Below, piece after piece: positions 36,457 to 45,166 of a stretch of DNA of 64,000 bases. A program made the position numbers and the translations under genes. The stretch is from Ignavibacterium sp. (GTDB taxonomy: Bacteria; Bacteroidota; Ignavibacteria; Ignavibacteriales; Ignavibacteriaceae): positions 2,175,116 through 2,239,115 of the forward strand of contig JAVSMP010000001.1 of assembly GCA_032027145.1 (NCBI GenBank), read 5' to 3'. Each line of letters begins with the position of its first letter. The stretch's first letter is position 1. The notes below the pieces were generated by a model that was not told where the DNA came from, searched no databases, and worked only from the letters and a program-made list of their open reading frames with translations.

Positions 36457-37471
36457 ATTTATTTTGTTTTTGTTTTTTCTGCTGTGTGTTTTACCGCAGT
36501 CAATCCTTCCTCAAACTTATCCGGATAAGTCTGTAAATCTATTTATTAAAAACGGAATTGATCTTATCATCAAACAGGAATATGATCAGGCAGAGAAAGT
36601 TTTTTTACAGTTAGAAAAAACACATAAAGAAATACCGCTCGGTAAAATTTATCTTGCAGCTGTTTTAATAGCAAGATCGTATGATTATCAAACGGAGTAT
36701 GATCACGATAGAATTACTTCAAATCTGGAAGATGCAAAAAAAATCTCTGAAGGGTTATTAAAAAAAGATCCTGGTAATATCTGGAATAAATATTTTTATG
36801 CTTTAAGTGAAGGGTATTCAGCTTATTACGATGCACTACGTGAAAGGTGGTTAAGTGCTTTTTCAACAGGTGTAAATTCAGTTTCGGCATTTGAAGACTG
36901 CCTGTTCTCTGAACCGGATTTTTATGAAGCAATGATAGCTTTGGGCAGTTACAAATTCTGGAAAAGCAAAAAAACTGAATTCCTTAGCTGGCTTCCTTTT
37001 ATTGATGATGAAAAAGAAATTGGGATTTCTTATTTGCAAAGTGCAGTTAAACATTCCGGATATAATTCTCATCTTGCGGTTTATTCGCTTATTTGGATTT
37101 ACATTGAGCAGGATCAGTTTAGTAAAGCAATTTTGCTTGCTGAAAATGCTCTGAAAAATTATCCTGAATCAAGAATGTTTAAATGGGGTTTGGCAAGAGC
37201 ATTGGAGGATAGTAATCCTGAAAAATCAATATCTGTTTATTATGATATCTTAAATTCTTATCCCGTTTTTTTAAAAACAAATAAGATAAATTTTGTAACA
37301 TTGAAGCACATCATTGCTCAGCAATTGGTAAAACTAAAACGCTATGATGAAGCACTGGAAATTTGCAATGAAATCCTAAATTTGAAAGGATTTACTGATT
37401 TTGAATATGGTAAACTTGAAGACAGAATCGAACGGGTTAAAGACCTTAAAAAATCGCTCGACAGTAAATAA
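36425..37471 (+). CDS. Exported TPR-like protein
   Basis: About 348 residues with a signal peptide (FILFLFFLLCVLPQSILPQ) and repeats of TPR character: LIIKQEYDQAEKVFLQLEK, YIEQDQFSKAILLAENALKN and KLKRYDEALEICNEILN. Start candidates are the ATG at 36425, GTG at 36431 and TTG at 36443. All lie within upp, and an upstream in-frame ATG at 36365 would place a long non-signal stretch before the hydrophobic core. The middle region (residues about 90-200, with YYDALRERWLSAFSTG and LSWLPFIDDEKEIGISYLQSA) is not a clear TPR and may be specific. The function is unknown. Confidence 0.8.
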   Translation: MQVTEHLARYRFILFLFFLLCVLPQSILPQTYPDKSVNLFIKNGIDLIIKQEYDQAEKVFLQLEKTHKEIPLGKIYLAAVLIARSYDYQTEYDHDRITSNLEDAKKISEGLLKKDPGNIWNKYFYALSEGYSAYYDALRERWLSAFSTGVNSVSAFEDCLFSEPDFYEAMIALGSYKFWKSKKTEFLSWLPFIDDEKEIGISYLQSAVKHSGYNSHLAVYSLIWIYIEQDQFSKAILLAENALKNYPESRMFKWGLARALEDSNPEKSISVYYDILNSYPVFLKTNKINFVTLKHIIAQQLVKLKRYDEALEICNEILNLKGFTDFEYGKLEDRIERVKDLKKSLDSK

Positions 37472-37564
37472 TCTATGAATCAGGGTATTTCCTGTCACTT
37501 TAACAAGTCATCAAAAAAAATTAAATTAGTTACAAATTTAAAACTTGTCCTTTAAACAAGAATC

Positions 37565-39736
37565 ATGGCTATAGAAAATCCAAAATATCAGAAGATGCTT
37601 GATAACCTGATTAAGGTTAGTAAAAGAAATCTGTCTTCAGTTAATGAATCTTTACTAACTAAAGCATTTGAGCTGAGCCTTGAAGCCCATAAACATGATT
37701 TGCGTGCATCGGGTGAGCCTTATTTTACACATCCTTATGAAGTTGCAATGGTCGTTGCTGAAGAATTCCCGCTTGATGATGTTACAATTGTAAGTGCTTT
37801 GCTGCATGATGTTGTTGAAGATACCGAATATACTTCTGATTTTTTAAGAAGAGAATTTGGACAGGAAGTATTTGAAATTGTTGATGGCGTTACCAAGATA
37901 AGCGGAATTTTCAGAGGGCACGAAATAACCAAAGCAGAAAACTACCGTAAACTTTTACTTTCGATGGTTAAGGATGTCAGGGTTATTCTTGTAAAGTTTG
38001 CTGATAGACTTCATAATATGAGAACTCTTGAATTTGTTAATCCGGATAAACAAAGGAGAATTGCTCAGGAAACATTAGAGATATATGCTCCGTTTGCTCA
38101 TAGATTTGGTCTTGGAAAAGTTAAGTGGGAACTAGAAGATCTTGCATTCAAATATCTGAACAAAGAAGCTTATGAAGAACTTGCCCGAAAATTAAAATCC
38201 AAAAGAAAAGACCGTGAATCGTATATTAAAAAATTTGCTGAACCAATTAAGCAAAAACTAAATGAAGCAAATCTTAAATATGAATTAAGCGGAAGACCAA
38301 AGCACCTTTACAGCATCTACCGGAAAATGGTCAGAAGAAATAAACCATTTGAAGAAATCTATGACCTTTTTGCAATTAGAATAATTCTTGATACGAAGAA
38401 TAAGAATGATTGTTACACAACACTTGGTATTGTAAATTTGGTTTATCTTCCCGTTCCAGACCGGTTTAAAGATTATATTTCAATTCCAAAGACAAACAAC
38501 TATCAATCAATTCATACTACCGTTGTAGGACCTGTAGGCAGGTTAGTAGAAGTTCAGATAAGGACACAGGAAATGCATGAAGTTGCAGAAAAAGGAGTTG
38601 CAGCGCATTGGAGATACAAAGAAAATAAAACTGCTACTGATAATGAGCTTGAAACCTGGGTTAACTGGATACGAGACATTTTTGAAAATACCTCCAGAGA
38701 TGACCAGAGAAAAGAATTGATGGAAAGTTTCAAGTTAAATCTTTATCAGGATGAAATTTATGTTTTTACTCCAAAAGGTGATTTAAGAAGATTACCTGTC
38801 GGTTCAACTCCGGTAGATTTTGCATTTGATATTCACAGCAAGGTAGGATTTCATTGTATCGGTGCTAAAATTGATGGTAAAATAGTTCCACTTGATACAC
38901 AATTGCAGAGTGGTGATCAGGTTGAAATAATCAGTTCAAAAAATCAGCATCCGAATAAAAACTGGATTAAATTTGTAAAAACTCATAAAGCTAAAAATGA
39001 AATAAGAAAATGGTTAAATAAAGAGGAGCAGCTAATTGTTGATAAAGGAAGTGAAATCTGGGAAAAGAAATTAAAAAAGTTAAAGCTTACTTTTACACCC
39101 GATGATGTTCTTAAATTAGCTCACTCAAATAAATTTGATAATACGCGCCAGTTCTTTAAAGCGATTTCGCAGGGAACAATAAATATTGATGAAGTTCTAA
39201 CTGCAAGCTCACAAAAAGAAGAGAAAGAATTTGAGAAAGAAATTGAGTTTAAGAAATTAGCAAATACTTCACGAAGTGATATTGGCGGAATTTTAGTTGA
39301 TGGTAAAAAATCCGGGATTATGTACACTTATGCCAAATGCTGTAATCCAATTCCAGGTGATCCTGTAATCGGATACATTACCGTTGGAGAAGGAATAAAA
39401 ATCCATCGTAAGAATTGTGTAAACCTTATCAATCTTTCATCAACCGATGCGGATAAACTGGTTAATGTTCAGTGGCCAGAAGTCGAAGGGTCATTATTTG
39501 TTGCGGGTATTACGCTAAAGGGTAAGGATAGACCCGGAATCCTGAATGATATTTCACATTCTATCGTTACATTTCAAAATACAAATATCAAATCGCTAAA
39601 CATTAACACAAATGATTCTCTGTTTGAAGGAAGTGTTACTCTTTATGTAAGTAATCTGGATCATTTAAACAGAATAATGGAGAGATTAAAAAAAGTAACA
39701 GGTATTTATTCTATTGAAAGATTTGAATCTGCATGA
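37565..39736 (+). CDS. rel: Bifunctional (p)ppGpp synthetase/hydrolase
   Basis: This 723-residue RelA/SpoT homologue makes and degrades (p)ppGpp, the stringent-response signal. The HD hydrolase domain is intact (SALLHDVVEDTEY near 75). The synthetase domain has YDLFAIRI and NYQSIHTTV, and contains RFKD, the RxKD form typical of bifunctional enzymes (RelA-only enzymes have ExDD). TGS (IYVFTPKGDLRRLPVG), a zinc-finger-like region (YAKCCNPIPGD) and a C-terminal ACT domain follow. It overlaps ruvX by four bases (ATGA). The next genes in the run encode two BMC-domain proteins. Confidence 0.97.
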   Translation: MAIENPKYQKMLDNLIKVSKRNLSSVNESLLTKAFELSLEAHKHDLRASGEPYFTHPYEVAMVVAEEFPLDDVTIVSALLHDVVEDTEYTSDFLRREFGQEVFEIVDGVTKISGIFRGHEITKAENYRKLLLSMVKDVRVILVKFADRLHNMRTLEFVNPDKQRRIAQETLEIYAPFAHRFGLGKVKWELEDLAFKYLNKEAYEELARKLKSKRKDRESYIKKFAEPIKQKLNEANLKYELSGRPKHLYSIYRKMVRRNKPFEEIYDLFAIRIILDTKNKNDCYTTLGIVNLVYLPVPDRFKDYISIPKTNNYQSIHTTVVGPVGRLVEVQIRTQEMHEVAEKGVAAHWRYKENKTATDNELETWVNWIRDIFENTSRDDQRKELMESFKLNLYQDEIYVFTPKGDLRRLPVGSTPVDFAFDIHSKVGFHCIGAKIDGKIVPLDTQLQSGDQVEIISSKNQHPNKNWIKFVKTHKAKNEIRKWLNKEEQLIVDKGSEIWEKKLKKLKLTFTPDDVLKLAHSNKFDNTRQFFKAISQGTINIDEVLTASSQKEEKEFEKEIEFKKLANTSRSDIGGILVDGKKSGIMYTYAKCCNPIPGDPVIGYITVGEGIKIHRKNCVNLINLSSTDADKLVNVQWPEVEGSLFVAGITLKGKDRPGILNDISHSIVTFQNTNIKSLNINTNDSLFEGSVTLYVSNLDHLNRIMERLKKVTGIYSIERFESA

Positions 39737-40170
39737 GTTCTGTAATTACTGAGTCAAGAATTATGGCTGTTGATTTTGGTATTAAAAGAATCGGTATTGC
39801 ATTGTCCGATTCGTTAAAACTGTTTGCTTATCCACATGTTACTTTGGCAAATGATTCAAATTTTTTTAATGAGTTAAAAAAAATTGTAGAAGAAAAACAG
39901 GTTGAGGAAGTTGTTCTGGGCATTCCTGCAGAAAACAATGTATCAAAAACATCTGTGGTTAAAAATATTGAAAAGTTTAAAGAAGAGCTGAAGAACAAAA
40001 TTAAAGTAAAAATTATTTTATGGGATGAATCTTTTACTTCTTCAATTGCCCAGCAGAAAATACTGGAATCAGTTACTAAAAAGAAAAAAAGACAGAATAA
40101 AGGATTGATCGATATGTATGCTGCAGCAGTAATCCTGCAGGAATATCTGGATTCGATCAAAACCGTTTGA
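39733..40170 (+). CDS. ruvX: Putative Holliday junction resolvase RuvX/YqgF
   Basis: The 145-residue protein matches YqgF, an RNase-H-fold nuclease involved in 16S rRNA maturation and possibly junction resolution. The first catalytic Asp lies in AVDFGIKRIGIALSD, the glutamate region in VVLGIPAENN, and the DES motif in LWDESFTS, followed by the late Asp in GLIDMYAAAVILQ. It overlaps rel by four bases. The ATG at 39733 gives about 10 residues before the first strand. A weak terminator-like hairpin covers its stop codon. Confidence 0.93.
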   Translation: MSSVITESRIMAVDFGIKRIGIALSDSLKLFAYPHVTLANDSNFFNELKKIVEEKQVEEVVLGIPAENNVSKTSVVKNIEKFKEELKNKIKVKIILWDESFTSSIAQQKILESVTKKKKRQNKGLIDMYAAAVILQEYLDSIKTV

Positions 40171-40197
40171 CTTTGCATTCTTTACGGTTTATTTTTT
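40160..40197 (+). terminator. Weak terminator-like hairpin after ruvX
   Basis: A 7-bp stem AAACCGT / ACGGTTT with a 17-base loop is followed by ATTTTTTCC. The long loop makes it a poor terminator, so read-through into the BMC genes is likely. Confidence 0.4.
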
Positions 40198-40216
40198 CCT
40201 ATCAAAAAATATATCT

Positions 40217-40230
40217 GGAGCAAACAATTG
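40217..40230 (+). promoter_or_regulatory. Ribosome site supporting a TTG start
   Basis: GGAG at 40217-40220 lies 7 bases before TTG at 40228-40230. No ATG in the frame gives a complete BMC domain, so this site decides the start of the first BMC gene. Confidence 0.6.
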
Positions 40231-40506
40231 ATTGAAAAATCTCTCGGCATATTTGAAACTAATAGTATATCTGCATCAATAAAAGCCTTATCAGTTATTG
40301 TTAAGGAGAATTCTTTAGATATTATCAATAAGCAGGTTTTAGGTGATGGTATCGTAGCATTAGTTTTTACAGGTAATTTAGGAGCAATGAAGAAAGCTTT
40401 TAAAATCAGTGCGGAGCATTTAAGTGCTTCAAGTGAATTCAGGGCTTTTCACATTATTCCAATGCCGCATAAAAATTTACTTACTTTATTTGGTATCAGA
40501 GGTTAA
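40228..40506 (+). CDS. Bacterial microcompartment (BMC) shell-domain protein, single domain
   Basis: The 92-residue product is one BMC domain, the fold that builds hexameric shell tiles. SLGIFETNSISASIKALSV aligns with the family start GMIETKGLVAAIEAAD, VLGDGIVALVFTGNLGAMKKA with the pore loop and following helix, and FHIIPMPHKNLL with the closing VHVIPRPHxxL. The lysine at the hexamer edge (IVKEN) is kept, but the edge arginine of PRPH is Met here. The start is TTG with GGAG 7 bases upstream. A second BMC-domain gene follows 4 bases later. No microcompartment enzymes are encoded nearby. Confidence 0.85.
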   Translation: MIEKSLGIFETNSISASIKALSVIVKENSLDIINKQVLGDGIVALVFTGNLGAMKKAFKISAEHLSASSEFRAFHIIPMPHKNLLTLFGIRG

Positions 40507-40510
40507 AATT

Positions 40511-41380
40511 ATGTCCAATTCTTTCGGCTTAATTGAATCAAAAGGACTGGTTGCTTTAGTTGAAGCAGCAGATGTAATACTCAAAAACTCACCCGTTGAA
40601 ATTCTGGGTGTGCATAAATTAAATAACGGCTTAACTGCCTTAGCGGTAAGCGGTGATCAGGATTATGTTAATGCTGCTGTTGAATCTGCCGTTGAAGCCG
40701 GTAAAAGAGTTGGTGAAATAAATGCTTTTACAGTTATTGATCAGCCTCCCAAACAAGTAGTGAAAATATTTGGTGATCTGTTTTTAGTTTCTATGGAAAA
40801 TAATGATCTGATTTCTGATAGTAATGATGAATTAAACCTTAAAGCTAATAGAGTTTCCGCTCCTGAATTTGAAAAAGCTAAAATCGGGAATAATAAAGTA
40901 CAGGTTATTAAAAGAAGAGAAATTTCAAAAATATCCGTTAAAGCAGCTCATTCTGATAAAAAAGCTAAAAAAATATCTTCTGGAAAAATTATTCAGGAAA
41001 AGCCTGAAGTAAAAGATAATTTACAATCTTCAGAAAATATTTTTTTGCATAATGAATCTGAAAGCAATGGACATAAAAATGATTTGAATCTTTCTACAAT
41101 TGAACGCTTGAGAAAAGAAGCTTTAGGTGTTGCTGCAAAAAAAGTTTTTAATGAAAATACTACTACACTTGCTCCTGTTAAAAAGATAAAAGTAAAGAAT
41201 GATTCATTAAGATTGGAAAATCAAATAGTAGATTTTGAACTAATTGATACATTGAATGTACATAAACTTAGAAATTATGCTAGAAGATTTCCTGAATTTC
41301 CAATTAAAGGAAGGGAAATATCCAGAGCTAACAGAGATGAGCTTATGGAATATTTTAATAAAATAGATACTCTGCGATAA
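40511..41380 (+). CDS. BMC shell-domain protein with basic linker and Rho-N-like C-terminus
   Basis: Residues 1-90 of this 289-residue protein form a BMC domain. SFGLIESKGLVALVEAADVI and LNNGLTALAVSGDQDYVNAA are close to canonical shell proteins, and the edge lysine (ILKNS) is kept. The usual VIPRPH closes as VIDQPPKQ. Residues about 95-245 are a Lys/Ser/Glu-rich linker without predicted fold. Residues about 246-286 (HKLRNYARRFPEF, ISRANRDELMEYF) resemble the Rho N-terminal/SAP-like helical domain that binds nucleic acid. EutK, a BMC protein with a helix-turn-helix tail, is the nearest known parallel. The next gene starts at the base after its stop. Confidence 0.82.
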   Translation: MSNSFGLIESKGLVALVEAADVILKNSPVEILGVHKLNNGLTALAVSGDQDYVNAAVESAVEAGKRVGEINAFTVIDQPPKQVVKIFGDLFLVSMENNDLISDSNDELNLKANRVSAPEFEKAKIGNNKVQVIKRREISKISVKAAHSDKKAKKISSGKIIQEKPEVKDNLQSSENIFLHNESESNGHKNDLNLSTIERLRKEALGVAAKKVFNENTTTLAPVKKIKVKNDSLRLENQIVDFELIDTLNVHKLRNYARRFPEFPIKGREISRANRDELMEYFNKIDTLR

Positions 41381-42295
41381 GTGAAAAATAAAATTATCAT
41401 AATAATTGCTTCTGTACTGTTTTCGATTTCGATCTGGATATCAATAACATTATCCGAGCAGTTCTTTTCTTCAATTGATATGAATGTCAAAGTTGTAAAC
41501 CAGCCTAATGGTTACTCTTGCGGATATGTTAACCCTGAAACTGTTTCATTAAAGATTAAAGCAAAAGGATGGCAGTTACTTTCATTAAAGCTTAGCAGAG
41601 AAAATTATTTTTTAATTTCTGCTGATAATGACAGCGGATTAAGAAAAAAAGATCCGTTCAGCCAGATCAATGAAAACTCGTGGGTTAGTTCCGGCATAAA
41701 TATCATCGAGATATCTCCAAGAAATATAACCTACAATGTAGAGAAAGTTAAAGTTAAGAAAGTTAAGATTCAGCCTAATGTTAATATTACCTTTAGTGAA
41801 GGCTTTGGATTAGCTACCCCGATAAAAGTATATCCTGATTCAGTTTATGTAGCCGGACCTGGGAGTATTGTGGATACACTTACAGCTATTGAAACTGATC
41901 TGTTAGAATTAACTTCACTTGATAATCCTGCTAAAGTAATTGCTGATATTAAAGAGATCAGAGGCTTTCAGTTTGAAAGGAAAAATGTAGAACTGAATCT
42001 GGATGTGCAAAGGATTGTTGAAAAAGTATTCAGTGATATAAAAGTTGTAATCAATGATGTACCAAAAGATGGTCATATCCTGCTTATTCCAAATACAGTT
42101 GAATGCAGTTTAAGAGGCGGGATAAGTATCTTAGGAAAAATTAATAGTGATCAGATAATTGCATCTGTGTTTTACAGCCAGATTGTTTATGATACAACAG
42201 GAACTATCAAACCAAGAATTATAATTCCTGACAATACACAGCTTGTGTTTACAAAACCTGCCAGACTTAATTACATAATCAAGAAGTTTGAATAG
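41381..42295 (+). CDS. YbbR-like domain membrane protein
   Basis: The 304-residue protein starts with a membrane anchor (IIIIIASVLFSISIWISITL) and then has YbbR-type beta domains, with strand patterns such as PETVSLKIKAKGWQLLSL, PIKVYPDSVYVAGPGSIVDTL and LIPNTVECSLRGG. In firmicutes, YbbR (CdaR) regulates the diadenylate cyclase CdaA; no cyclase gene is visible here, so the role is open. The start is a GTG directly after the TAA of the BMC gene, with no gap. tmk follows after 37 bases. Confidence 0.85.
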   Translation: MKNKIIIIIASVLFSISIWISITLSEQFFSSIDMNVKVVNQPNGYSCGYVNPETVSLKIKAKGWQLLSLKLSRENYFLISADNDSGLRKKDPFSQINENSWVSSGINIIEISPRNITYNVEKVKVKKVKIQPNVNITFSEGFGLATPIKVYPDSVYVAGPGSIVDTLTAIETDLLELTSLDNPAKVIADIKEIRGFQFERKNVELNLDVQRIVEKVFSDIKVVINDVPKDGHILLIPNTVECSLRGGISILGKINSDQIIASVFYSQIVYDTTGTIKPRIIIPDNTQLVFTKPARLNYIIKKFE

Positions 42296-42332
42296 CGGTA
42301 ACTGAATACAATTAAATCAAAGGCAACTAATT

Positions 42333-42956
42333 ATGTTTATCAGCTTTGAAGGGATAGATTTTAGCGGAAAATCAACACAGGTAAAATTATTAGAAAGCTA
42401 CCTTAAAAGCCAAAATAAAAAAGTTAAACTAATCCGCGAACCAGGCGGTACAGTAATATCTGAGAAAATAAGAAAAATTTTACTCGACAAAGAAAATAAT
42501 TCTATGGTTATAGAAACAGAAATTTTTCTCTTTTCTGCAAGCAGGGCACAATTAGTAAGAGAAATTATCAGACCTTGTCTTGAAGATGGGTATTATGTTA
42601 TCACAGATAGATTTCATGATTCTTCAACTGCCTATCAGGGATATGGAAGAGGTTTATCAGTTGAATCAATTGTTAAAATTAATAATCTTGCGATTGGCAA
42701 TACTGTTCCAGATATAACTTTTTTTATTGATATCCCAATCGAAGCAGCTGCTGAGCGAAAAGCCAAAATGTCAATGGCAGATCTTGACAGAATTGAAGTT
42801 TCTGAAGAGAAATTTTTTGAGCGAGTAAGAAATGGTTATCTTGAAATTGCTGAATCTGAAAAAAGATTCAGAGTTATTGATGGCACAAAGAGTATCAATG
42901 AAATTAATGAACTGATAATAAATGAAATAAATATTTTTGAAGGTGTTAATAAATGA
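42333..42956 (+). CDS. tmk: Thymidylate kinase
   Basis: Tmk phosphorylates dTMP to dTDP. The 207-residue protein has the P-loop FEGIDFSGKST at residues 4-14, the DRFHDSSTAYQGYGRG motif near 90 that binds dTMP, REPGGT near 36, and a lid region with AERKAKM. ATG at 42333 gives the standard N-terminus. Its stop codon overlaps the next start as ATGA, so it is coupled to the S41 protease gene. Confidence 0.96.
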   Translation: MFISFEGIDFSGKSTQVKLLESYLKSQNKKVKLIREPGGTVISEKIRKILLDKENNSMVIETEIFLFSASRAQLVREIIRPCLEDGYYVITDRFHDSSTAYQGYGRGLSVESIVKINNLAIGNTVPDITFFIDIPIEAAAERKAKMSMADLDRIEVSEEKFFERVRNGYLEIAESEKRFRVIDGTKSINEINELIINEINIFEGVNK

Positions 42957-44608
42957 AGATTAGTAAATATGTTTGGTTCTCACTGTTAATTGCAGCAGCA
43001 TTAAGTACATTTGGTTTTATCTATTCAAACAAAGATATCTATTTTGAAATAACTAAAAATCTTGAACTGTTTGGAAAAGTTTATAAAGAAATTTCCTTTA
43101 ACTATGTTGATGAAATTGATCCACAGGAATTTATGAGAGCGGGTATAAAAGGGATGCTTAGTAAACTAGACCCTTACACTGTTTTTATTGATGAAAAAAA
43201 TCAGGATGATATTGACCTTTTGACAAATGGCAAATACGGCGGAGTGGGTCTTTCAATTGGAATTAGAAATGATAAGGTTACAATTCTTGAAATCCTTGAT
43301 GGATATTCTGCCCAGAAACAAGGGTTAAGGGTTGGCGACGTTATTACTTCAGTTGGTGATAAATCTGTTTCAACAGAAAAAATTGACGAGATCTCTTCAT
43401 TTGTTAAAGGAGAACCTGGTACATCTGTTCAGATTAAAGTTCTAAGGTCAAATGAAAGTGATACTTTGATATTTAATTTGATAAGAGAAGAAGTAATTAT
43501 TAAGAATATTGCATTTGCTGATTTCTATCCGGAAAATTCAGCGAATGTGTATATAAAACTAACTAATTTCAGCCGCTCCGCAGGTGATGAGTTAAGAAGT
43601 GCTTTGCGAGGATTAAAAAACAAAAAAGAAATCAGTTCAATTGTTCTTGACTTACGCGGTAATCCTGGTGGGCTGTTAGATGTTGCTGTTGATGTTTGTG
43701 ACAAATTTCTTAATAAAGGTGTTTTGATTGTTTCCACAAGAGGAAAAGATATCAACAGTGAAAAAAAATATTTTGCAGATGAAGAACCTTTAGCTGGTAC
43801 CGAAAAACTCATAGTCTTGATTAATGGAAATAGTGCTTCAGCATCTGAAATTGTAGCTGGTGCAATTCAGGATCATGATAGGGGAGTGATTTTAGGTACT
43901 CAATCATTTGGCAAAGGATTAGTCCAAACTATAACTCCGCTTAGCTTTAATACTTCTTTAAAGATTACAACTGCTAAATATTATACTCCAAGCGGACGAT
44001 GCATTCAAAAAGTTGATTACTCAATGGATAACAAAGTAATTCCTGAACACGACTCGCTTAAAAAAGATATGTTTTCTACTGATAATAAAAGGATAGTTTA
44101 CAGTGCAGGCGGAATAACACCTGATACTGTTGTGGAATACACCATAAAAAGTGATTTGCTGAAAGATCTGTTAGCGAAAGGAAAGATTTTTGATTTTGCT
44201 GATCAGTATTATTATAAAAATGAGAAATCAGATTTTAAGAAAATTGATGAGAAGAAATTGATTGCAGAGTTTAAACAATACCTTAAAGATTCTGATTATA
44301 AGTACGAATCGGAAACAGAAAAGAAATTCAATGAGCTGATCAAAACAATTAATGAAAAGAATAAGACAAGTAACATTGAAAGCACATTACAAAAGGTTAG
44401 AACAGATTTAAATAAAATCTTTGAGAATGAATTCAATGATTTTACAAAAGAGATTGTTTCTGAGCTTAAAATTGAAATTGCTTCGCGATATTTCGGTACA
44501 AACGGTGCTATCAAAGAGCGCTTATTGTATGATGAACAGTTTAATGCAGCTCTTAAAATCTTTTCCGATAAGAACATTTATCCGCGACTGCTTAATAGTA
44601 AAATGTAA
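42953..44608 (+). CDS. S41-family C-terminal processing peptidase
   Basis: The 551-residue protein has an N-terminal membrane anchor (YVWFSLLIAAALSTFGFIY), a PDZ domain (about 95-180, VGLSIGIRN and GLRVGDVITSVG) and the S41 catalytic core. The Ser-Lys dyad is visible: S296 in SASASEIVAGA and K321 in GTQSFGKGLVQT, 25 residues apart as in Tsp. It trims C-termini of periplasmic or membrane proteins. A C-terminal extension of about 180 residues, mostly charged helices, goes beyond the minimal family. It overlaps tmk by four bases. Confidence 0.93.
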   Translation: MKISKYVWFSLLIAAALSTFGFIYSNKDIYFEITKNLELFGKVYKEISFNYVDEIDPQEFMRAGIKGMLSKLDPYTVFIDEKNQDDIDLLTNGKYGGVGLSIGIRNDKVTILEILDGYSAQKQGLRVGDVITSVGDKSVSTEKIDEISSFVKGEPGTSVQIKVLRSNESDTLIFNLIREEVIIKNIAFADFYPENSANVYIKLTNFSRSAGDELRSALRGLKNKKEISSIVLDLRGNPGGLLDVAVDVCDKFLNKGVLIVSTRGKDINSEKKYFADEEPLAGTEKLIVLINGNSASASEIVAGAIQDHDRGVILGTQSFGKGLVQTITPLSFNTSLKITTAKYYTPSGRCIQKVDYSMDNKVIPEHDSLKKDMFSTDNKRIVYSAGGITPDTVVEYTIKSDLLKDLLAKGKIFDFADQYYYKNEKSDFKKIDEKKLIAEFKQYLKDSDYKYESETEKKFNELIKTINEKNKTSNIESTLQKVRTDLNKIFENEFNDFTKEIVSELKIEIASRYFGTNGAIKERLLYDEQFNAALKIFSDKNIYPRLLNSKM

Positions 44609-44613
44609 AGATT

Positions 44614-44913
44614 ATGACTAATTCTTTATTTAGAAGAACTAAAGTAATTTACAGGGTAAATCCAACTTATAATAGCTGTCCATCCTGCAAAGCATCCGGC
44701 ACATTAGGCAGATCTCATAACAGAAATCTAAAGGAAAAGCTGATAAGTAAATTTTCAATTCACAAATATTACAGATGTAAGCAATGTGGATGGCGCGGTG
44801 CACTCAGAGTAATTAGATTTACCCAGGCTTCAGTTACTGTCCTGTTATTATATCTGCTGCTTATTTTTGCAATCGGTTTTATTACCCAGCAGATTTTAAA
44901 AAGACTGTTATAA
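44614..44913 (+). CDS. Small zinc-ribbon membrane protein
   Basis: The 99-residue protein has two CxxC pairs, CPSC near residue 22 and CKQC near 55, likely a zinc ribbon. A C-terminal membrane helix follows (VTVLLLYLLLIFAIGFIT). The basic stretch between (RSHNRNLKEKLISKF) and the small size suggest a tail-anchored protein with a cytosolic ribbon. It starts 5 bases after the S41 gene and is followed by a 253-base gap. I do not recognise a named family. Confidence 0.7.
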   Translation: MTNSLFRRTKVIYRVNPTYNSCPSCKASGTLGRSHNRNLKEKLISKFSIHKYYRCKQCGWRGALRVIRFTQASVTVLLLYLLLIFAIGFITQQILKRLL

Positions 44914-44924
44914 GCAATTATTAT

Positions 44925-45127
44925 TTGAGATAATATTTTTAAAAATAATTTTGAATTTATTAAACAAGGTTTTCGTTTGTTTTAAAAACATAAATTTATA
45001 ACTTAGAATGTTTGAAATATAAATAATTGGTATTTAACAAACAGGGAAAACCTTCCATTATTTCCCTGTGAAATCCGCACTTTAATCTAAATAATTAATA
45101 ATATAGTTCCAGGATAACCCTGTGAAA
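44925..45127 (+). promoter_or_regulatory. Upstream control region of the respiratory operon
   Basis: TTG at 44925-44927, an 18-base spacer and TAATTTTG at 44946-44953 match the TAnnTTTG promoter form, though far from the ATG. ACAGGGAAA at 45041-45049 and TTTCCCTGT at 45061-45069 form a perfect 9-bp inverted repeat. CCCTGTGAAA occurs twice, at 45064-45073 and 45118-45127. The repeats could bind a regulator of the Act/Cox genes, which is inference. Confidence 0.4.
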
Positions 45128-45166
45128 GAATTTTTACAATTTTGCCTATAAGGTAAAGGAATACTG

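Noticed and set aside
40424-40510. Upstream extension of the second BMC protein
   Set aside because: The extension overlaps the first BMC gene in another frame; the BMC domain begins right after the ATG at 40511.
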